From Desulfobacteraceae bacterium (GTDB taxonomy: Bacteria > Desulfobacterota > DSM-4660 > Desulfatiglandales > Desulfatiglandaceae), in contig CP070700.1 in assembly GCA_020349865.1 (NCBI GenBank), positions 1,908,177-1,915,014 of the forward strand: a stretch of 6,838 bases of DNA, in the 5' to 3' direction. How positions within the stretch are numbered: the stretch's first letter is position 1; every line of letters begins with the position of its first letter. Below the pieces are notes generated by a model, which was not told the origin of the DNA, searched no databases, and saw nothing but the letters and a program-made list of their open reading frames with translations. Below, piece by piece: positions 1 through 6,584 of this stretch. A program made the translations under genes and the position numbers.

Positions 1-162
1 AACCTGACCATCATGGTAGTCTTCTTCTTCGGCTATGTTATATATAACTTTGGTCTTCATCAGGACAGCCGTCAACAAAAAGGTTCAGGACTCGTTTTAT
101 TTCGCCCGGCTATAAGAAGCCCTTCAAAAGGAATTCTCAGAAATCATTTTAAACTAATTTAA
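1..162 (+). CDS. possible C-terminal end of an unknown protein cut by the window edge
   Basis: Frame 1 is open from the first base to a TAA at 160-162, giving 53 codons; the other two forward frames close early. The product would begin with a hydrophobic stretch (TIMVVFFFGYVIY) followed by a polar, basic tail, which would suit the end of a membrane protein. An internal ATG at 13 has no clear ribosome binding site. Nothing in the residues points to a family. A frame of this length can stay open by chance, so this is only a candidate partial gene; the alternative is plain intergenic DNA. Confidence 0.22.
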   Translation, partial: NLTIMVVFFFGYVIYNFGLHQDSRQQKGSGLVLFRPAIRSPSKGILRNHFKLI

Positions 163-231
163 AAATTATATATCAAAAGACCTTAAGATTCAACAGAAAA
201 GATGTAAACCCTTCCCCGTTTCCCTTTTCCC

Positions 232-260
232 TTGACCCCTCATTATTCTTTCCCTATACT
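232..260 (+). promoter_or_regulatory. predicted sigma-70-type promoter of the thiolase operon
   Basis: A -35 box TTGACC (232-237, five of six consensus bases) is separated by exactly 17 bases from a -10 box TATACT (255-260, five of six). Transcription would start near 267. It is the best promoter match I found in the window and points at the thiolase gene. A weaker alternative -10 box, TATAGT, lies at 367-372, but its paired -35 position (TCACCA) is poor. Confidence 0.55.
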
Positions 261-381
261 TTCTTGCCGTTCAGATTCAACAGAAGTTATAAATTAATGC
301 TCAGAACACGTTGTTTTTCAATCAACAATAGAATTTTTTGCCATCACCAAACGGACTGCAGCAGGGTATAGTGTCTTTAGG

Positions 382-400
382 TATGCGGTAATTCCGCGTA
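382..400. promoter_or_regulatory. palindrome in the thiolase leader, possible operator or hairpin
   Basis: The 7-base arms TATGCGG (382-388) and CCGCGTA (394-400) flank a 5-base spacer. They are complementary apart from one position that would form a G-U pair in RNA. The site lies 40 bases before the thiolase ATG and 9 bases after the alternative -10 box TATAGT. That position would suit a repressor operator or a small leader hairpin. No regulator gene is visible nearby, so the role is inference. Confidence 0.3.
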
Positions 401-428
401 CAATCTTTCTTCTTGGCGTGATAATTTT

Positions 429-434
429 AGGAGG
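429..434 (+). promoter_or_regulatory. ribosome binding site of the thiolase gene
   Basis: AGGAGG is a strong Shine-Dalgarno sequence six bases before the ATG at 441. It fixes the start of the thiolase. Confidence 0.85.
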
Positions 435-440
435 TCATTT

Positions 441-1607
441 ATGGGAAAAGTAGGAATTATTGGGGTTGGTCAAAGTGCCTTTGTAAGGGGATATCCAGGC
501 TCGATCAGAGAGCTGGCTTTTGAGGGATTCAAAGAGTGCATGCAAGATGCTCACATTACCACTAAAGATATCGGTGCTTCTGTTATATGCTCGGCCCCGG
601 AATACGACAAGCAACGCTCGCCTGCCGGAGTATTTGCTGAGTATTTAGGCCTTACTCCCCAGCCCACCTTTTATGTTGAAACGCTGTGCTCGTCAAGCAG
701 CACTGGTCTGAAGCTGGCTTACTCACTGGTAAAGTCGGGGCTTCACGATGTGGTAGCGGTTATCGGTTTCCAAAAGATGTCTGAGATTTCCTCTGCAGAG
801 TCCCAGGAGAGGATGGGCCGTGGGGCCGACATCCAGTGGGAAAGCCCTTTTGGTACCATGATGCCAGCCTATTATGCCATGTATGCCAGGGCCCACATGG
901 CTAAATATGGAACCACCCTTGACGATCTGGCACTCATCAGGGTGAAGGCCGCAACCTATGGTCAGATCAACGAAAAGGCCGTGTATCGCAAACCCGTTAC
1001 ATTTGAAATGTTTTCCGATTCTGAGAGCCCCATGTCCAACCCTGTTTCAAGTCCCCTTCGGGTAGGAGACTGTTGCGCCAATGCGGACGGGAGTTCCTGC
1101 GTCATCGTGGCAAGCGAGGAAAAAGCGAAAGATTTTTGTGAGAAACCAGTTTGGATTTTAGGCGTTGGTGCAGCGTCGAGTACCGTGAACATGGCGGGCA
1201 GAGACCTTTTCACAGGCTTGGCCGTGGCCGAGCAGGCGGCTGAGCAGGCATACAAGATGGCTGGAGTTACTCCGAAAGATATCCATGTTGCTGAGGTCCA
1301 CGATTGTTTTACCATAGCCGAAATGATGGCCTATGAAAACCTGGGCTTTGCAAGGCCGGGAGAAGGAAAAGAACTCATCAAGAGCAAGGAAACTTACAAA
1401 GAGGGGAGCATACCGGTTAATGTTGACGGGGGGCTTCTGTCCAAAGGACATCCCATCGGTGCCACCGGTGGGTCCCAGATCAGAACCATTGTCCTGCAGC
1501 TCAGAGGGGAGGCAGGCGACATGCAGGTCAAGGATCCGGAAATAGGACTGGTTCATAATATCGGTGGTGTGGGCCTCTATGGAAACGTCACCATTTTCGG
1601 GAGGTAA
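441..1607 (+). CDS. SCP2-type thiolase family protein (acyl-CoA acetyltransferase-like)
   Basis: A 388-residue thiolase-superfamily enzyme, the usual length for the SCP2-like branch found in bacteria and archaea. Such enzymes form or cleave a carbon-carbon bond next to a CoA thioester in the cytoplasm. Visible active-site elements are the nucleophilic Cys83 in ETLCSSSSTG, the HDCF motif at 287-290 (typical of SCP2 thiolases, where its cysteine serves in acid/base catalysis), and His337 in the GHP loop (GLLSKGHPIGATG, 331-343). The C-terminal cysteine of classical biosynthetic thiolases is replaced: HNIGGVG at 372-378 has Asn373 there, as is normal in this branch. The gene starts after a strong AGGAGG and is followed four bases later by a DUF35 gene, the usual partner of such thiolases. 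The substrate is unknown. Candidates are acetoacetyl-CoA, another 3-ketoacyl-CoA, or an aromatic acyl-CoA as in the BbsAB (benzoylsuccinyl-CoA) thiolases. No further pathway gene in the window helps to choose. Confidence 0.93.
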   Translation: MGKVGIIGVGQSAFVRGYPGSIRELAFEGFKECMQDAHITTKDIGASVICSAPEYDKQRSPAGVFAEYLGLTPQPTFYVETLCSSSSTGLKLAYSLVKSGLHDVVAVIGFQKMSEISSAESQERMGRGADIQWESPFGTMMPAYYAMYARAHMAKYGTTLDDLALIRVKAATYGQINEKAVYRKPVTFEMFSDSESPMSNPVSSPLRVGDCCANADGSSCVIVASEEKAKDFCEKPVWILGVGAASSTVNMAGRDLFTGLAVAEQAAEQAYKMAGVTPKDIHVAEVHDCFTIAEMMAYENLGFARPGEGKELIKSKETYKEGSIPVNVDGGLLSKGHPIGATGGSQIRTIVLQLRGEAGDMQVKDPEIGLVHNIGGVGLYGNVTIFGR

Positions 1608-1611
1608 GGAT

Positions 1612-2046
1612 ATGGGAAAGAAAAAAGAAATAGATGATCGATTCAAGAAATTCGGAACAGTGAGCTTTACCTCCATCTCCAAGGTCAACGATTTTGTCAA
1701 CTACCTGGAAGACGGTAAGGTCATGTACACCCGGTGCAAGGATTGCGGACTTGTGTTTTTCCCGCCCAGGGCTGACTGTTATCAGTGTCTTACGAGCAAT
1801 ATGGAGTGGCTTGAGGTCTCAGGAAAAGGAAAACTTTTAACTTATAGCACGCTGGAATATGCACCTGTTGGATTTGGAGACGATCTTCCTTATTCCATAG
1901 CCCTTCTTGATTATGGAGATTATAAGGTCTTTGGAAGAATTGCCAGCGATATCCCGGATGAAGAGATAAAAGTGGGTATGGAGATGAAGGCGAAGGTCAA
2001 CAACCTGCCCAACGGGCAATTGAATTACGTATTCAAAAAGGCATAG
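1612..2046 (+). CDS. DUF35 zinc-ribbon and OB-fold protein, thiolase partner
   Basis: A 144-residue protein of the DUF35 / acyl-CoA-associated OB-fold family. A rubredoxin-like zinc ribbon is seen as C42-x2-C45 and C56-x2-C59. It is followed by a beta-rich OB-fold region from about residue 65 to the end, containing GKGKLLTYSTLEYAP and PYSIALLDYGDYKVFGRI. In studied archaeal acetoacetyl-CoA thiolase/HMG-CoA synthase complexes and in BbsA of toluene degradation, such proteins bind the thiolase and complete the CoA site; the same role is inferred here. The frame is open further upstream to an ATG at 1564, but that start lies inside the thiolase gene. The ATG at 1612 has GGAGG at 1600-1604, overlapping the end of the thiolase gene, and gives the normal family length, so it is chosen. 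The 4-base gap implies co-transcription and probably linked translation. Confidence 0.9.
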   Translation: MGKKKEIDDRFKKFGTVSFTSISKVNDFVNYLEDGKVMYTRCKDCGLVFFPPRADCYQCLTSNMEWLEVSGKGKLLTYSTLEYAPVGFGDDLPYSIALLDYGDYKVFGRIASDIPDEEIKVGMEMKAKVNNLPNGQLNYVFKKA

Positions 2047-2126
2047 ATGCTCACTTCAGAGCCGCTGACGACGCAAAGACTTTTTTGATTTTACTATCCG
2101 ACTTCACAGCAGAAAGAAAAAATTAC

Positions 2127-2205
2127 GTAACAGTTTAGCAGTTTTAAAATAGTGCAAAAAGGGCGATAATTTAGTGATGATTTTTTCAAAGCGCTAACCT
2201 GTTAC
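2127..2205. repeat. imperfect palindromic intergenic repeat, long copy
   Basis: The terminal arms GTAACAGTTTAGC (2127-2139) and GCTAACCTGTTAC (2193-2205) are inverted repeats with one mismatch over 13 bases, and pairing continues imperfectly inward. The motif AAAATAGTGCAAAAA lies at 2146-2160. A shorter related copy occurs in opposite orientation at 6585-6633, sharing the arms, the 6-base spacing and that inner motif. This copy carries about 30 extra bases in its middle. The arms suggest a small dispersed element such as a MITE or REP-like repeat; no coding capacity is seen. It ends 74 bases before the prmA start. I find no clear transcription terminator for the thiolase operon between 2047 and 2126. 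Confidence 0.7.
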
Positions 2206-2279
2206 AAAAACAACAAAATCTCCGCGATATCTTTATGCGCCACTGCGATGATTCATGATACTTTGCAAAAGATGCCACC

Positions 2280-3176
2280 GTGCCCAATCAAGACGCAAAA
2301 AGCTCAGAATGGCTTGAAATCTCCATTGATATACATCCTATTGCCTACGAATCCGTAAGTGCCTTTCTTTTCGATCTGGGGTGTAAAGGGGTTGTCTTAG
2401 AAGAATTCCGGATTCATGATCTAAAAGCCTATCTGCCATTTCGTAATAATCTTGATGATACCCGAAAGCAAATCTATAAATTTCTCCTAAAGCTAAAAGA
2501 AATATTTCCAGAGGTTCAATCTCCTAAACTAACACTTGCCCAAATAGAAAATCAGGATTGGCACAGCAGTTGGAAGCGATTTTTTCATGCCGACCGTATC
2601 ACGCCAAAACTCTTGGTCATACCCGCATGGGAGGCCATGCCTGAAGTCACAGACGGACATGTGATCAGGATTGACCCCGGGCCGGCCTTCGGCACCGGAC
2701 AGCACGCAACGACCCGAATGTGCCTTGAGGCAATTGAAAGAAATCCCAAGGCTAAATTGCAGGCCATGCTCGATGTGGGCACAGGCAGTGGTATCCTCGC
2801 TATCTATGGGTCAGTACTCGGTGCAAAAAAAATTGTGGCGATTGATAGAGACCCGGAGGCCATTCGCTGGGCAGAACGAAACATTGAACTTAACAGCCTA
2901 TCAGGGATGATTGAACTTTCTGCTACACCCCTTGATCAAATAAAAGGTGCCTTTTCAGTCTTAACTGCTAATCTGATCCTCGGGGAAATTCTTGAGATCT
3001 TCCCCCACTTCCATCGCCTTTTGGAACCAGACGGATGCCTCATCGTTTCAGGCATTTTGAGGGATCAGGTTGAGAAGGTGAAAGAGGCACTCTATAGACA
3101 TCAATTCTGCAAAACAAGAATCATATATCAGGAAGAATGGGCATGTATGATTGTTAGAAAAACCAATGGAGAATAA
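2280..3176 (+). CDS. prmA: ribosomal protein L11 methyltransferase
   Basis: A 298-residue, SAM-dependent class I methyltransferase that methylates ribosomal protein L11 in the cytoplasm; the length is normal for PrmA. The N-terminal substrate-recognition domain (about 1-90) begins WLEISIDIHPIAYESVSAFLF. A linker carries W94 and W98 (QDWHSSWKRFF). The family signature IDPGPAFGTGQHATTR spans 131-146. SAM motif I is LDVGTGSGILAI (164-175), the acidic end of strand 2 is AIDRDPEAI (187-195), and the motif IV region is TANLILGEI (229-237). The start is GTG at 2280; no in-frame ATG exists between it and the stop at 2256-2258, and no good Shine-Dalgarno sequence precedes it, so the exact start is less certain than the identity. 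Its 3' end overlaps rsmE by 11 bases, indicating one transcript for two ribosome-modification enzymes. Confidence 0.93.
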   Translation: MPNQDAKSSEWLEISIDIHPIAYESVSAFLFDLGCKGVVLEEFRIHDLKAYLPFRNNLDDTRKQIYKFLLKLKEIFPEVQSPKLTLAQIENQDWHSSWKRFFHADRITPKLLVIPAWEAMPEVTDGHVIRIDPGPAFGTGQHATTRMCLEAIERNPKAKLQAMLDVGTGSGILAIYGSVLGAKKIVAIDRDPEAIRWAERNIELNSLSGMIELSATPLDQIKGAFSVLTANLILGEILEIFPHFHRLLEPDGCLIVSGILRDQVEKVKEALYRHQFCKTRIIYQEEWACMIVRKTNGE

Positions 3177-3930
3177 GGCATTGAGGCGCTTCTTTGTTGA
3201 AGAAATAAAAGAAAAGGAGGGAGTCTGCTCCATAAAAGGATCCGAGGCAAAACATATAACAACGGTCCTGAGGATGAAAACGGGCGATCGTTTTGTTCTT
3301 ATGGACGGCAAAGGTGCTCGCTTTCAAGTTGTGATTCAATCCGCTCAACCGCGCGAGGTACGGGGCTTTCTTGAAAAACCCATTCCCAAGCCACGCCCCT
3401 CACCCGTGAAGATTATCCTCTGTCAATCCCTATTGAAATCACGCCAAATGGACTATGTAATTCAAAAAACATCGGAATTGGGTGTTGATCAGATTCTCCC
3501 TTTTTCTTCCGAACGGACAGTCGTCATGTTAAAGAGAGAAAGGCTTTCCAGTAAGAAAAGACACTGGCGTGAAGTTGCGCAAAGTGCGGCAAAGCAGTCT
3601 GATAGGGACATACCTGCCGGGTTAGGCCATTTGTGCTCTTTCAAGGAATTGATGGGAAAATGGCAGCGACAAGATTGCTTGAAAGTAATTTTGTGGGAGG
3701 ATGAAGGCTCAAAGGACCTTAAGGGAGTGCTTAGATCATCACCCTCGGCAGCGGCATTTGCAGGCATCGTAGGGCCTGAGGGCGGTTTCGCCCAAGAAGA
3801 AATCGAGGTGGCCAGGTACGCGGGTTTTATTCCCGTCTCTCTGGGAAACAGGATCTTGAGGTCAGAAACTGCTGCCATCACCATGGTTGCCATTGTTCAG
3901 TATGAATTGGGTGACCTGAGTTTCTTTTAG
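3166..3930 (+). CDS. rsmE: 16S rRNA (uracil1498-N3)-methyltransferase
   Basis: A 254-residue SPOUT-class methyltransferase that methylates N3 of U1498 in 16S rRNA; the length is typical. The N-terminal PUA-like domain shows LRRFFVEE and SEAKHITTVLRMKTGDRFVLMDG (about 6-48). The catalytic domain shows QKTSELGVDQILPFSSERTVV (100-120), the WREVAQSAAKQSDR helix (134-147), GPEGGF (203-208) and the SAM-binding knot SLGNRILRSETAA (225-237). All key RsmE motifs are present. The frame could start at TTG 3151, but ATG 3166 gives the usual MxxxALRRFF beginning and is preferred. It overlaps the end of prmA and is probably translated by coupling, as no clear Shine-Dalgarno sequence is seen. The gene ends 124 bases before the end of a convergent gene. 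Confidence 0.94.
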   Translation: MENKALRRFFVEEIKEKEGVCSIKGSEAKHITTVLRMKTGDRFVLMDGKGARFQVVIQSAQPREVRGFLEKPIPKPRPSPVKIILCQSLLKSRQMDYVIQKTSELGVDQILPFSSERTVVMLKRERLSSKKRHWREVAQSAAKQSDRDIPAGLGHLCSFKELMGKWQRQDCLKVILWEDEGSKDLKGVLRSSPSAAAFAGIVGPEGGFAQEEIEVARYAGFIPVSLGNRILRSETAAITMVAIVQYELGDLSFF

Positions 3931-3984
3931 GCAAAGTATACTGGCTTTGATCTTACCCGAGGAAAATTTCAGAATGCAATAGAA

Positions 3985-4026
3985 GATCAACAGGATGAAA
4001 AAACAATCGTGTTAATCCTGTTTATC
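3985..4026. repeat. inverted repeat between convergent genes
   Basis: The 12-base arms GATCAACAGGAT (3985-3996) and ATCCTGTTTATC (4015-4026) are complementary with one mismatch, around an 18-base spacer. Neither side is followed by a T-run, so a classical intrinsic terminator is not shown. The site lies between the ends of rsmE and the large minus-strand gene, where it could act as a bidirectional RNA 3'-end structure. The arm sequence resembles a dispersed intergenic repeat that I recall from Desulfobacterota genomes. Confidence 0.5.
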
Positions 4027-4054
4027 CTTTCAAAAACAAGCTGAACTTACCGTT

Positions 4055-6553
4055 TCATTTTTCCGGCTCAGGTAACTTTATCTCTGTCAAGAGCATACCA
4101 ACCGTTGACAGTATAGTAAAAATAAAAACCCTCCACACACAGCTTGTGGCCATCTCACTAATCTCAATGGACCCGCCATAGCCCATTATCCCAGACCCGA
4201 CGGTATAGAGCACACCAACAGCGCCACCGCAAACAGCCGCTCCAACAACCCGCTTCCACATTATAGTCCCACGGGCGCCCAATGTCACCGCAGCACCACA
4301 AAGAACCGGCACTAACACCACAAGACCCCAGATGTCCCTTAAACTCGGCAGACCTCCCATTTTGTTGAGGTAAAAAAAATCTGCAAGCACAAATATCCCC
4401 GACCCGGTAATTGCACACAGGACAATGTGCCAGTATCGAGGCAACATTGTAGCCCGCATCTGGACCCGCTTCCGCATCTTCCGTCGTATTGTCAAGGGCC
4501 AATTATAAAACAGGCAGAAAACCCCATGCTCCAGCAGAGCCCCCCTTTCGCCGAAAACGGGAACGATATGCACCGCTTCTGTTGCCCAGTGTCCCGCCAT
4601 AAACCGCGCCAAGGCAGGGTAACGATATGCCATCTGTATCGGAAAAGCCAAATAACCTATGTACTTGAAAAACCCGAGAAAAACCGCAATATTATAGTCC
4701 TTAAAATTCCGCTCCCTAATAACCAGATACACCACATAAAGTCCTCGAACCAGCGACCCCGGCGAAATGGGAACCACTTGAAACAGCGCGATAATCCCAA
4801 GCCCAATACCATACGCCTGCCCTCGAGGCATGTCAGGATGCATCACAACATAAATAATCGCCACCAGCAAAGAGACGACCTGCGTAACCGGTAATGTGCA
4901 CAAGTGCACTGCGAGACTTTTCAGATACTTTTGTACAAACGGCTCCTTAACCTGCGAAAGGATCACCGCCGCATCTTCATTGTTAAGCAGGTGGTTTTTG
5001 CTTCCCTCTGTTACCATTTCGCGAAGCCATTGCTCACGCAATTCTGCATCAAAATATAACCTAACAGGCCTGAACACTAGATAATCCAGCCGTTCCTTCG
5101 CATACTTCCAGTCAGTTACAGATCTGTGTAACCCTTTCGGTAACACTGATAACGGAAAATGATACAAGCACCGCCAAATCTGTCTCGTTATCTTTAAGGC
5201 ATTTTCACCATCAACCCGCCCTGATCTGTGCCAGCCGATAGTCTTCTCTACAATCTTTGCCCTCACAGCGCGCTGCAAATATTTCAAGCTTGTCACCATT
5301 TTCAAATAGTGCTTCCGCCAATATTGCTGACCCCAAATTCGTATGAAAAAACTGCCGATCAGTGGTATCATGCCGATCACAGCAAACAGCAGTGTCAACG
5401 CTTTGCTGCCACGAAGCTTCTCCTGGGCACGCTTGTCGAGCAGATTCCGAACCTTCCATCCTGTTACTGCACTGTCAAGAATCGTCGACCATACCCGCGA
5501 TCTATAAAGCAGCCGGACGTGATTGTGCGTAATATCCGGAACCGAATCCCTGTATACCCGCTCAGCTGCCTTTAGCTCCTCGAGTATCTGACCCATATCA
5601 GCAAACTCATTACTGTGCGCCGCTATGAACTGCTCCAGCTTTCTCATATCGCCCCGGTCAAACTGCACCAGACTGCCTCGAATAAACCCTTGGGCTATAA
5701 GCTTAAAATCCCCTGGGCTCATCGGTAAAAATGGCAAGAGGGCAAGGCCCGCCCGGAAATCAACGGCCACTAAACCCTCTGACGGGAATCCCTCTGTATC
5801 TTTGCGCTTTAAACAGTTGGGCTGACTCTTCCAGGTCGACCACTCGTACTGTCTGGCAAATTCATGAGCACCCATATCGTGTAATAGCTCAACAAACTTA
5901 CCCATAAACTCATGCTTGGCCCGGTATTCAGGTGAACCAAGACCCTCAACATCAACCTCCTTGCCTTTTTTCCACCGCTTTAGTAAATCCAGACGTTCAT
6001 CCACCTCCAAGCGCCACGTCCGCCCCTCAATCCACTCACTCAGCTCACCACAGCTGCCAAGATTACTATCCACAAAGGTCGCATGTATATCCGCAACTAA
6101 CCTTTCATCACCGAATCGAATTTTAGCCCCCCGCCGTATAAATTTCTGCCAAATAGCACCAGACCTCGCTGCAGCCGGATTTACCTGGAGTTGAAATGGT
6201 CCCTGAAAAGCAACCCAGTAGAGCGCATTGCGAAACAGCCGAGAAAAACCTGTTGGGGGAATCATAATCTTCATAGCGAAAATCCCACCCCTCTCAAGGC
6301 CCCCGATGGGCCCGGCCACATGTTCAATTTCCAGGATTTTCACCCGGTATACCTGACCGGCAAATCCCCCACCAATGAACTTTTCAATAGTAAGACAAAC
6401 TTTTCCTTTATTACCGTCACTTACACCTATTACATCATATTCTAACTCAGTACCGGCTTCTAATAGCTCAACATGCATCGGCCTATTCAACGCCGCTTCT
6501 CGAAATTTCTCCTCAAGCTCCCTGTGAACCTCAACAGAATATCTTATGACCAT
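4055..6553 (-). CDS. large membrane protein with N-terminal protein-kinase-like domain, function unknown
   Basis: An 832-residue protein that I cannot assign to a named family. Residues about 50-310 resemble a protein kinase fold: glycine-rich loop IGGGFAGQVY (60-69), strand-3 lysine K95 in FAMKIM, hinge-like segment LSEWIEGRTW (171-180), LLHDMGAHEF (223-232), QPNCL with N246, and a DFG-like VDF with D265. The catalytic HRD aspartate is not recognisable, so it may be a pseudokinase or a diverged small-molecule or lipid kinase. Hydrophobic segments lie at about 384-406, 547-571, 581-612 (possibly two), 620-642, 708-729, 741-760, 768-792 and 806-823. Between the first and second is a long soluble, Arg/Lys-rich part (407-545). 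No signal peptide is seen, so the kinase-like part is inferred to be cytoplasmic. The ATG at 6551-6553 is preceded by a weak GGGAA. The gene stands alone, convergent with rsmE, with no partner gene in view. Confidence 0.85.
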   Translation of the reverse strand: MVIRYSVEVHRELEEKFREAALNRPMHVELLEAGTELEYDVIGVSDGNKGKVCLTIEKFIGGGFAGQVYRVKILEIEHVAGPIGGLERGGIFAMKIMIPPTGFSRLFRNALYWVAFQGPFQLQVNPAAARSGAIWQKFIRRGAKIRFGDERLVADIHATFVDSNLGSCGELSEWIEGRTWRLEVDERLDLLKRWKKGKEVDVEGLGSPEYRAKHEFMGKFVELLHDMGAHEFARQYEWSTWKSQPNCLKRKDTEGFPSEGLVAVDFRAGLALLPFLPMSPGDFKLIAQGFIRGSLVQFDRGDMRKLEQFIAAHSNEFADMGQILEELKAAERVYRDSVPDITHNHVRLLYRSRVWSTILDSAVTGWKVRNLLDKRAQEKLRGSKALTLLFAVIGMIPLIGSFFIRIWGQQYWRKHYLKMVTSLKYLQRAVRAKIVEKTIGWHRSGRVDGENALKITRQIWRCLYHFPLSVLPKGLHRSVTDWKYAKERLDYLVFRPVRLYFDAELREQWLREMVTEGSKNHLLNNEDAAVILSQVKEPFVQKYLKSLAVHLCTLPVTQVVSLLVAIIYVVMHPDMPRGQAYGIGLGIIALFQVVPISPGSLVRGLYVVYLVIRERNFKDYNIAVFLGFFKYIGYLAFPIQMAYRYPALARFMAGHWATEAVHIVPVFGERGALLEHGVFCLFYNWPLTIRRKMRKRVQMRATMLPRYWHIVLCAITGSGIFVLADFFYLNKMGGLPSLRDIWGLVVLVPVLCGAAVTLGARGTIMWKRVVGAAVCGGAVGVLYTVGSGIMGYGGSIEISEMATSCVWRVFIFTILSTVGMLLTEIKLPEPEK

Positions 6554-6584
6554 TATTCATTTCCCGTAATAGTTTGGAAGTTTG

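Larger units (their letters stand above)
163..440. other. intergenic leader region before the thiolase operon
   Basis: No gene is visible. The stretch is AT-rich with a pyrimidine-rich tract on the plus strand at about 209-257. A 13-base direct repeat, AGATTCAACAGAA, occurs at 186-198 and 273-285. It also holds the promoter candidate and the palindrome listed separately. A short stem-loop, TTGTT/AACAA, sits at about 311-328. The distance from the predicted transcription start to the thiolase start implies an untranslated leader of roughly 170 bases. Confidence 0.6.

Noticed and set aside
414..430. A possible sigma-54 promoter at TGGCGTG before the thiolase
   Set aside because: The -12 element (TTGCA-like) is missing at the required spacing, and the site runs into the ribosome binding site.
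1564..1611. An upstream ATG start for the DUF35 gene at 1564
   Set aside because: It lies inside the thiolase gene, adds residues outside the family's normal N-terminus and lacks a Shine-Dalgarno sequence, whereas ATG 1612 follows GGAGG at good spacing.
962..1700. Long open frames on the minus strand opposite the thiolase gene (117 and 180 codons)
   Set aside because: They lie opposite a gene with clear thiolase motifs, overlap each other, show no family features and have no ribosome binding sites; they are reading-frame shadows.
2202..2233. A promoter before prmA using TTACAA and GATATC or TATCTT
   Set aside because: The -10 matches are only three to four of six bases, and the better one would need a 20-base spacer; not strong enough to list.
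3151..3165. A TTG start for rsmE at 3151
   Set aside because: ATG at 3166 is in the same frame, gives the usual RsmE N-terminus and needs less overlap with prmA.
3489..3893. A minus-strand frame of 134 codons opposite rsmE
   Set aside because: It is opposite the conserved RsmE catalytic motifs and its translation is low in complexity with no recognisable domain.
4427..6445. Several plus-strand frames of 60-155 codons inside the large minus-strand gene
   Set aside because: The minus-strand frame is continuous for 832 codons with coherent domains and membrane segments; the plus-strand translations are rich in Pro, Ser, His and Arg and look like antisense shadows.
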